From Acidovorax sp. NO-1 (GTDB lineage: Bacteria > Pseudomonadota > Gammaproteobacteria > Burkholderiales > Burkholderiaceae_C): a stretch of DNA of 57,037 bases. A program made the position numbers and the translations under genes. The notes beneath the pieces were generated by a model. The model ran no database searches. It was not told the DNA's origin and was given only the letters and a program-made list of their open reading frames with translations. The stretch spans positions 1 to 57,037 of the forward strand of contig NZ_AGTS01000019.1 of NCBI RefSeq assembly GCF_000238595.1, read 5' to 3'. Positions 8,100 to 16,007 of this stretch are shown one piece after another. The stretch's first letter is position 1, and every line of letters starts with the position of its first letter.

Positions 8100-8117
8100 A
8101 TGTAGGTTTCATGACAG
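8100..8117 (-). promoter_or_regulatory. Candidate Pho box of the phnG promoter
   Basis: Minus-strand CTGTCATGAAACCTACAT begins with a perfect CTGTCAT half-site, followed after 4 bases by a weaker CCTACAT. A -10-like TAAGCT comes 10 bases further on, the same spacing as in the phnC promoter. It overlaps the phnF start codon at 8111. The second half-site is poor, so confidence is moderate. Confidence 0.4.
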
Positions 8118-8893
8118 CCAGCACCACCTCTCTCACGACCCCGCTACAGGTCCCGCAAGCACCACCACTGCGCCCTGCGCGCGACAGCTTCTGGACGCGC
8201 ATTGCCGCCGAGCTGGCCGAGGCCATCGGCAGCGGCGTTTACCCTCCCGGTCAGCGCCTGCCCTCGGAGCACGCGCTGGCCGAGCAGTTCGGCGTGAACC
8301 GCCACACCATCCGCCGCTCGCTCGCCAGCCTGTGCAGCCAGGGGCTGGTGCGCATCACGCAGGGCAGCGGCACCTATGTCGAAGACTTTGCGGTGGACCT
8401 GGTGCTGGGCAAGCGCACGCGCCACCAGCAGGGCCTGGCACAGGCGGGGCTGCGCGGCAGCCTTGTGGTGCTGCAGGCGCAGACCACGCGGGCCACGGCT
8501 GCCTTGGCCAAGGCGCTGCAGGTACCCGCGCGCAGCCCGCTGCTGGCGCTGCGCGTGCGGGGCGACGCCGAGGGCCAGCCCCTGCACATCAGCGAGCGCT
8601 ACTTTCCCCTGCCCCGCTTCGAGAACCTGGCGGCCGTGGTGCGCGAGACAGGCTCCATCACCGCCGGCTTCACCGCCCACGGCGTGGCCGACTACACACG
8701 CCGCGAAAGCCGCATCACCGCAGAGCTGCCCAGCGCTGAAGTGGCCGCCCAGTTGCGCCAACCCACCTCACGCCCCGTGCTGCAGGTAGAAAGCCTGAAC
8801 GTGGACCTCGCAGGCACGCCCATCGAATGGGCCCGCGCCTGGTTTGCGGGCGACCGCGTGAAACTGACCATTGACCACGATGAACACGCCTGA
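8111..8893 (+). CDS. phnF: GntR-family transcriptional regulator PhnF
   Basis: 260-residue repressor of the phosphonate genes. N-terminal winged helix (about residues 28-95) contains SGVYPPGQRLPSEHALAEQF, then GVNRHTIRRSLASL (recognition helix) and the wing QGSGTYV. The C-terminal UTRA/HutC effector domain shows RGDAEGQPLHISERYFP and the final PIEWARAWFAGDRVKLTI. It is divergent from phnG, with both putative control sites between them, and heads a plus-strand operon with DUF1045, phnN and arsC. Start ATG at 8111 has AGG 6 bases upstream. Confidence 0.93.
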   Translation: MTASTTSLTTPLQVPQAPPLRPARDSFWTRIAAELAEAIGSGVYPPGQRLPSEHALAEQFGVNRHTIRRSLASLCSQGLVRITQGSGTYVEDFAVDLVLGKRTRHQQGLAQAGLRGSLVVLQAQTTRATAALAKALQVPARSPLLALRVRGDAEGQPLHISERYFPLPRFENLAAVVRETGSITAGFTAHGVADYTRRESRITAELPSAEVAAQLRQPTSRPVLQVESLNVDLAGTPIEWARAWFAGDRVKLTIDHDEHA

Positions 8894-9608
8894 GATGCCA
8901 CCCACCCACCACCGCTATGCGGTCTATTTCGCACCCAACCCGGGCAGCCTGGGCTGGCTGGCTGGCAGCCACTGGCTGGGGCGCTGCGCCGCGCTGCTGC
9001 AGCCGCTGCAGCAGCTCGCCATCGACGGCGTGGCGGCGGACGACCTGCACCGCCTAACCGCAGCGCCCCGCCGCTACGGCTGGCACGCCACGCTCAAGGC
9101 GCCGTTTGCCCTGGAACCCGGCACCGACTGGATCACGCTGCACCAGGCCGTGCAGTCCGTCGCACGCGGGCTGCAACCCTTTGTGTTGCCGCCGCTGCAG
9201 GTGCAACGCATCGACGACTTTCTGGCGCTGGTGCCCCCGGCGTTGCACCCCGCCAATGCGCAGATCCAGGAGACCGCCGCCGCCTGCGTAACCGCGCTGC
9301 AGCCCCTGGCCGCCCCTCTTTCTGACGCGGACCTGGAGCGGCGCCGCGCGGCAGGGCTCACCGCCCGGCAGGACGCACTGCTACAGCAATGGGGCTACCC
9401 GTTTGTGCTGGACGAGTTCCGCTTTCACATGTCGCTCACCGGCAGTCTGGCGCAGGTGGACCCGCCAACGCAGGCGCTGGTGTTCGAGGCTGCACAGGAA
9501 TTCTTCTCGGACCTGCCCAACCTCCAATTCAACAGCCTCGCCTTGTTCGCAGAGCCCACGCCCGGTGCAGACTTTGTGCTGCTGGATCACCTGGAGATGG
9601 GCGCATGA
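8880..9608 (+). CDS. DUF1045 phosphonate-operon protein, 2H-phosphoesterase-like
   Basis: 242 residues, a family found almost only in phosphonate loci. Two short motifs fit the 2H phosphoesterase fold, which uses two H-x-T/S elements: HAT in YGWHATLKAPF near residue 64 and HMS in FRFHMSLTG near residue 181. Such folds open cyclic phosphates. No phnP (the enzyme that opens ribosyl 1,2-cyclic phosphate after PhnJ) is present in the window, so this protein may take that step; that is inference. The ATG at 8880 overlaps the phnF end by 14 bases. A TTG 9 bases earlier is an alternative start. It overlaps phnN by 4 bases. Confidence 0.85.
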   Translation: MNTPEMPPTHHRYAVYFAPNPGSLGWLAGSHWLGRCAALLQPLQQLAIDGVAADDLHRLTAAPRRYGWHATLKAPFALEPGTDWITLHQAVQSVARGLQPFVLPPLQVQRIDDFLALVPPALHPANAQIQETAAACVTALQPLAAPLSDADLERRRAAGLTARQDALLQQWGYPFVLDEFRFHMSLTGSLAQVDPPTQALVFEAAQEFFSDLPNLQFNSLALFAEPTPGADFVLLDHLEMGA

Positions 9609-10219
9609 CCACCGGCAGACTGATTTACTGCATGGGCCCCTCGGGCGCGGGCAAGGACAGCCTGCTGGACTGGCTGCGCGCCCACCTGCCCCAGCCCTGC
9701 ACCGTGCACTGGGCGCAGCGCACCATCAGCCGTGCCGCCACATCCGGCGGCGAAGCGCATGACAGCGTTTCGCCCCAAGCGTTTGCTGCACTATGCAGCG
9801 AGCACGCGTTTGCCCTGCACTGGCAGGCCAACGGCCTGGGCTACGGCGTACGGCATGCGCAACTGGCGCCGCTGGCGCAAGGGCACTGGGTGCTGCTCAA
9901 TGGCTCGCGTGCCTACCTGCCCCAGGCCCTGGCGCGCTTCCCGGACCTCGTAGCGGTGCACATCACCGCCAGCCCGCAGGTGCTGCGCGCACGGCTGCTG
10001 TCGCGGGGCCGCGAGACGCGCGAAGAAGTGGAGGCCCGGGTGCAGCGCGCGCTGGCGTACACACCGCCCCCAGGCACTGTCAGCCTGGAAGTGCACAACG
10101 ACGGCGCGCTGAGCGATGCAGGCCAGCGGCTGCTGAGCGCGTTGGAAAATTTACCGGGCTGGCCCCGGCGCAGTGGCAAACTTTCGCCCGTTGCTCCCTT
10201 ACTTTCCAGCACGCCATGA
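9605..10219 (+). CDS. phnN: Ribose 1,5-bisphosphokinase PhnN
   Basis: Phosphorylates ribose 1,5-bisphosphate to PRPP, the exit of the C-P lyase pathway into nucleotide metabolism. 204 residues of guanylate-kinase-like fold. P-loop GPSGAGKDS at residues 11-19, then WAQRTISRAATSGGEAHDSVS (the nucleotide-monophosphate-binding part) and LLSRGRETREEVEARVQRA (LID-like arginines). The ATG overlaps the preceding stop, and the gene end overlaps arsC by 4 bases. The C-terminal 20 residues after the RLLSALENL helix look unstructured. Confidence 0.93.
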   Translation: MTTGRLIYCMGPSGAGKDSLLDWLRAHLPQPCTVHWAQRTISRAATSGGEAHDSVSPQAFAALCSEHAFALHWQANGLGYGVRHAQLAPLAQGHWVLLNGSRAYLPQALARFPDLVAVHITASPQVLRARLLSRGRETREEVEARVQRALAYTPPPGTVSLEVHNDGALSDAGQRLLSALENLPGWPRRSGKLSPVAPLLSSTP

Positions 10220-10638
10220 CCACTATCACGATCTATCACAACCCGAAGTGCGGCACGTCCCGCAACACCCTCGCCATGATCCGCAACAGCGGCGTGGAGC
10301 CCGAGGTCATCGAATACCTGAAAACCCCGCCCGACCGCGCCACGCTGGTGGCGCTGATTGCTGCCACGGGCGAGCCAGTGATCAACGCCGTGCGCACCAA
10401 GGAGGCGCTCTTCACCGAGCTGCAACTGGACGCACCGGGCGTCACCGATGCGCAGCTCATCGCCGCGATGCTTCAGCACCCCATTCTCATCAACCGCCCC
10501 ATTGTGGTCACGCCCCTGGGCACGCGGCTGTGCCGCCCGTCCGAGAAGGTGCTGGACATCCTGCCTGCGCCGCAGCGAGGCGCTTTCACCAAAGAAGATG
10601 GCGAAGTCGTCATCAACGCGCAGGGCCAGCGTGCCTGA
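10216..10638 (+). CDS. arsC: Arsenate reductase ArsC (glutaredoxin-dependent type) in the phn operon
   Basis: 140 residues, close to E. coli ArsC. The catalytic Cys12 sits in YHNPKCGTSR, and the three arginines that bind arsenate are seen in NAVRTKEALF, LINRPIVV and TRLCRPSEKV. It would reduce arsenate to arsenite with glutathione/glutaredoxin. Unusually, it is translationally coupled to phnN (ATGA overlap) and not part of an ars operon; no arsR or arsB is nearby. Because arsenate enters through phosphate-starvation transport, co-expression with phn genes would be logical. An MFS carrier follows 33 bases later. Confidence 0.92.
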   Translation: MTTITIYHNPKCGTSRNTLAMIRNSGVEPEVIEYLKTPPDRATLVALIAATGEPVINAVRTKEALFTELQLDAPGVTDAQLIAAMLQHPILINRPIVVTPLGTRLCRPSEKVLDILPAPQRGAFTKEDGEVVINAQGQRA

Positions 10639-10671
10639 AGCCATAGACCACACCATGGCGCTCGGCACCGC

Positions 10672-11871
10672 ATGAGTGCCGCGTCACAACGCTGGACGGT
10701 GGCGCGCTTGGGCACGGCCCAGACGCTGGCCTGGGCTTCGTCCTATTACCTGCCCGCCATGCTGGCCGCGCCCATGGCACGCGACTTGGGCGTGGCCACA
10801 CCCACGGTGTTCGCAGCGTTTTCGGTGGCGCTCATCGTGTCGGCGCTGCTCGGGCCTTTCGCAGGCCGGGCCATCGACCGCCATGGTGGCCGCCCGGTGC
10901 TGGTGGGCACCAACCTGCTGTTTGCCGCCAGCCTGACCGGCATGGCGCTGGCCCAAGGCCCGGTGGGGCTGTTTGCCGCCTGGGTGCTGATGGGCGTGGC
11001 CATGGGCTCCGGCCTGTACGAGGCCGCATTTGCCACGCTGGTGCGGCTGTATGGCCAGGGCGCACGCGGCGCCATCACCGGCATCACGTTGATTGCAGGC
11101 TTTGCCAGCACCGTGGGCTGGCCGTTGTCGGCCTGGATGGAGGTGCAATGGGGCTGGCGTGGCGCATGTGCCGGCTGGGCGGCATTGCACTTGCTGGTGG
11201 GCGTGCCGCTCAACGGCTGGCTGCCACGCGCCGACACTGCAGAAAAGCTCCCCCAACCTTCAGCGGATGCACCTGCGGCGGCCACCACGGAACCGGCGGC
11301 ATCCGCACCGCCCGCTTCCGCTCACCCGCTGCGCACCACCGTGCTGCTGTCGTTTGTGTTTGCCGTCACCTGGTTCACCAGCACCGCCATGGCGGCCCAC
11401 CTGCCGCGCCTGCTGCAGGCCAGCGGTACGTCGCTGCAAGCGGCTGTGGCAATGGCCGCGCTGGTGGGCCCCGCGCAGGTGGCGGCGCGCCTGCTGGAGT
11501 TTGGCTTGCTGCGCCGCCTGCACCCGCTGCTGTCGGCCCAGCTGGCTGCCGCCGCACACCCCGTGGGCGCGGGCCTGCTGATGGTGCTGGGCGGGCCTGC
11601 CGCGGCAGCATTTACCGTGCTACACGGGGCAGGCAACGGGATACTGACCATTGCCAAGGGCACGCTGCCACTGGTGCTGTTTGGGCCAGCAGGCTATGGC
11701 GCCCGCCAGGGCCTGATGATGGTGCCCGCCCGCGTGGCACAGGCCTTTGCACCGGTGCTGTTTGGCATGCTGCTGGACAGTGCCGGGGCAGCCGCCCTGT
11801 GGCTCACCACACTGCTGGGCCTGGCTGCGCTGGCCGCCCTGTGGCTGCTGCGTCCCGTGGCGCGGGCCTGA
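10672..11871 (+). CDS. MFS transporter downstream of arsC
   Basis: 399 residues with about 12 hydrophobic spans in two halves joined by an Ala/Pro-rich cytoplasmic linker around residues 185-225. The MFS loop motif GRAIDRHGGRPVLVG (motif A-like) follows the second span. Position in the phnF-DUF1045-phnN-arsC string suggests export of arsenite or an organoarsenical, or of a phosphonate by-product. Sequence alone does not decide the substrate; ArsK-type and ArsP-type permeases differ in detail. The start ATG at 10672 overlaps no gene and lacks a strong ribosome site. Confidence 0.8.
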   Translation: MSAASQRWTVARLGTAQTLAWASSYYLPAMLAAPMARDLGVATPTVFAAFSVALIVSALLGPFAGRAIDRHGGRPVLVGTNLLFAASLTGMALAQGPVGLFAAWVLMGVAMGSGLYEAAFATLVRLYGQGARGAITGITLIAGFASTVGWPLSAWMEVQWGWRGACAGWAALHLLVGVPLNGWLPRADTAEKLPQPSADAPAAATTEPAASAPPASAHPLRTTVLLSFVFAVTWFTSTAMAAHLPRLLQASGTSLQAAVAMAALVGPAQVAARLLEFGLLRRLHPLLSAQLAAAAHPVGAGLLMVLGGPAAAAFTVLHGAGNGILTIAKGTLPLVLFGPAGYGARQGLMMVPARVAQAFAPVLFGMLLDSAGAAALWLTTLLGLAALAALWLLRPVARA

Positions 11872-11891
11872 ACGATCTATCGATCCATCGC

Positions 11892-12557
11892 TCAGCCGCA
11901 CGGCACCACAAACGCCCTGCGCGCAGCCAGCGCTGCGGCGCGCGAATGGCAGCCCTCCAGGTGATCGTTGACCAGCCCCATGGCCTGCATGAAGGCGTAC
12001 ACCGTGGTGGGGCCCACAAAGCTCCAGCCACGTTTCTTCAGGTCCTTGGACATGGCAATCGACGCGGGCGACGTGGACAGGGTGCGCGCCACTTCGCGCG
12101 TGATGCGCTCGGGCCGGTCGGCGGCAGCGGGTTCATACCGCCACACGTAGTGCGCCAGCGATCCAAACTCGCGCCGGAGCTCCAGCACACGCTGGGCGTT
12201 GTTGATGGTGGACGTGATCTTGCCGCGGTGCCGCACGATGGCAGCGTCCTGCACGAGGCGCTCCACGTCATGCGCGTCAAACGCGGCAACCTTTTCAGCA
12301 TCAAAGTTGGCAAACGCTGCGCGAAAACCCTCTCGCTTGTTCAGGATGGTGAGCCAGCTCAGCCCCGACTGAAAGCCCTCCAGGCAGATCTTTTCAAACA
12401 GCCTGCGGTCGTCCGCCACCGGGAATCCCCATTCGCTGTCGTGGTACTGGCGGTAAAACGGCGTGGCCTGGCACCAGGTGCAGCGCGGGCAGCCGGCCTC
12501 GTCGGCAAACAGGCCTTCGGGCAAGACCTGCGGTTCTGGGGTGGGTTCAGCAGTCAT
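11892..12557 (-). CDS. tag: DNA-3-methyladenine glycosylase I
   Basis: Removes 3-methyladenine from alkylated DNA. About 221 residues including a 20-residue N-terminal extension with two extra cysteines. It aligns with E. coli Tag throughout: YHDSEWGFPV, ICLEGFQSGLSWLTIL with the catalytic Glu, RLVQDAAIVRHRGKI, KDLKKRGWSFVGPT and MQAMGLVNDHLEGC. The structural zinc ligands are kept: C26 and H39 (13 apart as in E. coli C4/H17), plus the His/Cys pair in VNDHLEGCH. An ATG 9 bases upstream (12566) is an alternative start. Convergent with the MFS gene. Confidence 0.94.
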   Translation of the reverse strand: MTAEPTPEPQVLPEGLFADEAGCPRCTWCQATPFYRQYHDSEWGFPVADDRRLFEKICLEGFQSGLSWLTILNKREGFRAAFANFDAEKVAAFDAHDVERLVQDAAIVRHRGKITSTINNAQRVLELRREFGSLAHYVWRYEPAAADRPERITREVARTLSTSPASIAMSKDLKKRGWSFVGPTTVYAFMQAMGLVNDHLEGCHSRAAALAARRAFVVPCG

Positions 12558-12638
12558 GCGCTGCATTCTAGAAACCGCCAAGGCCAGGCTGCTGACAACG
12601 TGGCAACGTCGCTGTCCATCTGCCCATAAACTGCCTGC

Positions 12639-13811
12639 ATGCGCCAGCCTTTCTCCCGCCTTTGGGCTTTTTCCACCCTCACGATCAGCCTGACCCTGGC
12701 GGGCTGTGCCAGCACCACGGGCCCCACCAGCGCGCTGGGTTACTACTGGCAATCGGTGCGCGGCCACCTGCAGCTGATGCACGCGGCCGAGCCCATCGAC
12801 CGCTGGATCGCCCGCACCGACATCCCACCCGCCCTGCGCGAGCGGCTAAAACTGGCGCAGCGCGCCCGCGCCTTTGCCGTGGCCGAGCTGGGTCTGCCCG
12901 ACAACGCCAGCTACCGCCGCTATGCGGACCTGAAACGCACCGCAGCCGTCTGGAACGTGGTGGCCGCGCCGCCCTATGCGCTGACGTTGCACACCTGGTG
13001 TTTTCCGGTCACGGGCTGCATCGGCTACCGGGGCTACTTCACCGAGTCCGACGCGCAAGCCGAAGCGGCGGAGCTGGCCGCGCAGGGACTGGAGGTGGAG
13101 GTGTACGGCGTGCCCGCCTACTCCACGCTGGGTTACATGAACTGGGCGGGTGGCGACCCGCTGCTGTCCACCTTCATCGCCTGGCCCGAGGGCGACTTTG
13201 TGCGCCTGCTGTTCCACGAGCTGGCGCACCAGGTGGTGTACGCCAAGAACGACACCCTGTTCAACGAATCGTTTGCCACGGCGGTGGAGCGCATCGGCAT
13301 TGCGCAGTGGCTGGCCACCGAGTCCACGCCCGAGGCGCGCGCAGCCTTTGCTACCAGCGAGGTGCGACGCAGCGCCTTCCGCGCGCTGACGCGGGCCACA
13401 CGGGCCCGGCTCGCAGCAATTTATGAACAAAAAGGGGCTCCAGCGCTTGATGGCAAAGCGCTAACAGCTATGAAAAGTGAAGCAATGACCGCCTTTCGCA
13501 CCGACTACGCCGCCCTGCGTGCGCGCTGGCTGGGCACCCCGGGCGGCCCCGCACCCGTGGCCACCACGGCCCAGGTGGCAGGTTACGACCGCTGGGTGGC
13601 CCAGGCCAATAACGCCAGCTTTGCCGCCCAGGCCGCCTACGATGAACTGGTGCCCGCGTTCGAGGCCTTGTTTGAACGCGAGGGCCGCAACTGGCCCCGG
13701 TTTTATGATGCCGTACGACAACTGACGCAGCAGCCCCCGCCCGAGCGCCACCAGGCCCTGCGCGCCCTTTTACCTGAACCCCGACACTTCAAGGAGACAC
13801 CCGGTGCCTGA
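12639..13811 (+). CDS. Putative zinc aminopeptidase lipoprotein (DUF2265/PF10023-type)
   Basis: 390-residue lipoprotein of the predicted-aminopeptidase family. Lipobox LTLAGC puts the lipidated cysteine at residue 23. The metal site HELAH is at 193-197, with the downstream glutamate in FNESFATAVER (E210) as third ligand. The CWFPVTGC-like stretch and GYRGYFTESDAQ are typical of the family. Bases 13416-13475 (residues about 260-279) are an in-frame copy of the genome's intergenic hairpin repeat, so roughly 20 residues are repeat-derived. The gene end overlaps the next start by 8 bases. Confidence 0.85.
   Translation: MRQPFSRLWAFSTLTISLTLAGCASTTGPTSALGYYWQSVRGHLQLMHAAEPIDRWIARTDIPPALRERLKLAQRARAFAVAELGLPDNASYRRYADLKRTAAVWNVVAAPPYALTLHTWCFPVTGCIGYRGYFTESDAQAEAAELAAQGLEVEVYGVPAYSTLGYMNWAGGDPLLSTFIAWPEGDFVRLLFHELAHQVVYAKNDTLFNESFATAVERIGIAQWLATESTPEARAAFATSEVRRSAFRALTRATRARLAAIYEQKGAPALDGKALTAMKSEAMTAFRTDYAALRARWLGTPGGPAPVATTAQVAGYDRWVAQANNASFAAQAAYDELVPAFEALFEREGRNWPRFYDAVRQLTQQPPPERHQALRALLPEPRHFKETPGA
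13416..13475 (-). repeat. Hairpin repeat copy B, translated inside the peptidase gene
   Basis: On the minus strand this reads TTTTCATAGCTGTTAGCGCT.. TTGCC ..AAGCGCTGGAGCC.., matching the ATAGCT, AGCGCTT and AAGCGC(C/T) elements of the intergenic copies. The hairpin arms AGCGCTT and AAGCGCT are kept. It is read in frame and encodes about 20 residues (AIYEQKGAPALDGKALTAMK). Confidence 0.75.
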
Positions 13812-14212
13812 CATCCATATCCACCGCGACCACCACCTGGGCTTCAAGGAAGCCCGCAAAGTGGCTTTCTCCTGGGCCGAAAAAGGCCGAGGAAAAATTC
13901 GACATGGAATGCACCTATGAAGAGGGTGAGAAGGAAGACCTGCTCACCTTCACCCGCTCGGGCGTCAAGGGCACGCTGCTGGTGGATGCGCACCAGTTCG
14001 AGATGAAGGCGCAGCTCGGTTTTCTGTTCGGTGCGTTCAAGGACCGCATCGAGGCCGAAATTGGCGAGCAGCTCGATGCCTTGCTCAACGCGCCCCACCC
14101 CGGTGCCAGGAAGCCCGCTGCCGGCAAGAAGAAACCGGCGGCAGAGGCTGACGCTGCCAAGCCGGCGCCCAAGACCACCGCCAAGCCCGCCGCCAAGGCC
14201 CGCAAGGCGTAG
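13804..14212 (+). pseudogene. Polyhydroxyalkanoate-system protein gene with a one-base frameshift
   Basis: From the GTG at 13804 (AAGGAG seven bases upstream) the frame reads VPDIHIHRDHHLGFKEARKVAFSW, a PHA-system (PF09650) N-terminus, but soon stops at 13916-13918. In the +1 frame the protein continues EKFDMECTYEEGEKEDLLTF to the family's end and a Lys/Ala/Pro tail (KKPAAEADAAKPAPKTTAK), stop at 14212. An extra A in the run of five A at 13880-13884 explains the break; four A would restore about 135 residues. This may be a real mutation or a homopolymer sequencing error. The function of the family is granule-associated or unknown. Confidence 0.8.
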
Positions 14213-14220
14213 CCGCCGGG

Positions 14221-14928
14221 ATGCTCACCATGTCGCCCACGGATACAGCCGCCCACAGCCCGGCCTTTGACACGCTTTCCGGGCTGCTCCACACCCGCTA
14301 CAGCTGCCGCGCCTTTCTGCCCCAGCCGTTGCCGCGCAGCACCATCGAGTCCATCCTGGCCACTGCACAGCGCACCGCCTCATGGTGCAACGCGCAACCC
14401 TGGCAGCTCACCATCGCCAGCGGTGCCACGCTGAAACGCCTGCGCAGCGCACTGCAGTCGCACATGGCCACCGCAGCGCCGGCGCCCGACCTGCCCTGGC
14501 CCCGCGAATACCGGGGCGTGTACCAGGAGCGGCGGCGTGAATGTGGCTGGGGCCTGTACGAAGCCCTGGGCATTGCCAAGGGCGACCGCGAGGCCTCAGC
14601 GCAGCAGGCCGCGCAGAACTTCACGATGTTTGGCGCGCCGCACGTGGCCATCGTCACCAGCGACGAGGCGCTGGGCGTGTACGGCGCGGTGGACTGCGGC
14701 GCCTATGTGAGCAACTTCATGCTGGCCGCGCACAGCCTGGGCGTGGGCTCCATCGCGCAGGCGGCACTGGCGTCGTACCCCGGGGTGTTGCGCGAAGTGC
14801 TGGGCATTGGCGACGACCGCACCATCGTCTGCGGCATCTCGTTGGGCATGGCAGACCTGGCACACCCAGCCAACCATTTCCGCACCACCCGCGCAGACCC
14901 GGCCAGCAGCGTGGTGTGGCGGGATTGA
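14221..14928 (+). CDS. Nitroreductase family protein (FMN-dependent oxidoreductase)
   Basis: 235 residues. The FMN site begins with RYSCRAFLPQPLP near residue 27 (R-S-x-R-x-F motif). It continues with TASWCNAQPWQL (N-x-Q-P-W, phosphate/flavin contact) and ends with VCGISLGMADLAHPANHFRTTR (typical G-x-P/S region). It is likely to reduce nitroaromatics or quinones with NAD(P)H. Lies 8 bases after the frameshifted PHA gene and is probably cotranscribed with it. Start could also be the ATG at 14230. Confidence 0.85.
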   Translation: MLTMSPTDTAAHSPAFDTLSGLLHTRYSCRAFLPQPLPRSTIESILATAQRTASWCNAQPWQLTIASGATLKRLRSALQSHMATAAPAPDLPWPREYRGVYQERRRECGWGLYEALGIAKGDREASAQQAAQNFTMFGAPHVAIVTSDEALGVYGAVDCGAYVSNFMLAAHSLGVGSIAQAALASYPGVLREVLGIGDDRTIVCGISLGMADLAHPANHFRTTRADPASSVVWRD

Positions 14929-14942
14929 CCCGCCGCGGCCTC

Positions 14943-16007
14943 TCAGGCCACGGCGCGCAGTGCAGGGCTGCACGAACGCAGCACCGCAAACAGATCCTTG
15001 GGGTCTGACAGTTCAGGAATCAGTTCGATCGGCTGGCCCATGCCGAGATCGGTGGCCGCATCGCGCAAGAAGCGCAACGCAGAAAAGTCCTCTAGCGCAA
15101 AACCCACAGAGTCGAACACCGTTACCGCCGCATCGCCGGCCCGACCGGTGTGCTGACCTGCCAGCACTTCCCACAGCTCGGTGACGGCAAAGTCGGCGGG
15201 CAGCTGCTGGATGTCGCCTTCGATGCGTGTTTGCGGCGCGTATTCGACAAACACCTGGGCCTGGCGCAGCACGTCAGCATGCAGCTCGGTCTTGCCCGGG
15301 CAGTCTCCACCCACGGCGTTGACGTGCATGCCGGGCGCCAGCAGGTCGGGGGTGAGGATGGTGGCGTTGGTCTTGTCGGCCGTCACGGTGGTCACGATGT
15401 CGGCGCCGCGCACGGCCTCGGCCGTGCTCGCGCAGGCCACGGTGCGCAGGCCCGCAGTGCCTTGCAGGTTGGCCTGCAGCTTGGTGGTGGCGGCCGGGTC
15501 GGTGTCAAACAGCCGCAGGGTATCGATGCCCAGCAGGTGGTGAAAGGCCAGCGCCTGGAACTCGCTCTGGGCGCCGTTGCCGATCAGCGCCATGGTACGC
15601 GCGCCCGGGCGTGCCAGTGCGCGGGCCGCCACGGCCGACATGGCGGCGGTGCGCAGGGCGGTCGTGAGCGTGAGCTCGCTCACCATCACCGGCGCGCCGG
15701 TGGCCACATCGGCCAGCACGCCAAACGCCATCACCGTGGGCAGGCCCCAGCGCGTGTTCCTGGGGTGGCCATTCACGTACTTGAACGCATAGGTCTGCTC
15801 GTCGGCAATGGGCATGAGCTCGATCACGCCGTCGCGCGAATGGCTGGCCACGCGGGCGGTCTTGTCGAATGCGCTCCAGCGCAGAAAGTCTGCATGGATG
15901 TTGTCGGCGATGCCGCGCAGGCATTGTTCGATGCCCTTGCGTTGCACCAGCGCGATGACATCGGGCGCACTGAGGTAAAGGGTGGAAAAGGGGTGACGGG
16001 AAGCCAT
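14943..16007 (-). CDS. Ornithine cyclodeaminase / mu-crystallin family protein
   Basis: 354 residues. The NAD-binding Rossmann motif MALIGNGAQSEFQ lies at about 138-150. Substrate-side residues of the family are visible: PIADEQTYAFKYVNGHP with the catalytic-type lysine near residue 76 and the late MHVNAVGGDCPGKTELHADVL, where the conserved Asp acts in ornithine cyclodeaminase. The likely reaction is ornithine to proline plus ammonia, though family members also act as ketimine or amino-acid dehydrogenases. Single gene, convergent with the nitroreductase, with a 247-base upstream region. Confidence 0.85.
   Translation of the reverse strand: MASRHPFSTLYLSAPDVIALVQRKGIEQCLRGIADNIHADFLRWSAFDKTARVASHSRDGVIELMPIADEQTYAFKYVNGHPRNTRWGLPTVMAFGVLADVATGAPVMVSELTLTTALRTAAMSAVAARALARPGARTMALIGNGAQSEFQALAFHHLLGIDTLRLFDTDPAATTKLQANLQGTAGLRTVACASTAEAVRGADIVTTVTADKTNATILTPDLLAPGMHVNAVGGDCPGKTELHADVLRQAQVFVEYAPQTRIEGDIQQLPADFAVTELWEVLAGQHTGRAGDAAVTVFDSVGFALEDFSALRFLRDAATDLGMGQPIELIPELSDPKDLFAVLRSCSPALRAVA

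Noticed and set aside
10216..11871. A classical ars resistance operon
   Set aside because: No arsR, arsB, acr3 or arsH; arsC is coupled to phnN instead.
13876..13920. Programmed ribosomal frameshift in the PHA-system gene
   Set aside because: The shift needed is +1 in an A run; there is no slippery heptamer for -1 shift, no rare-codon or stop context for +1, and no stimulatory structure evident. A simple insertion explains it.
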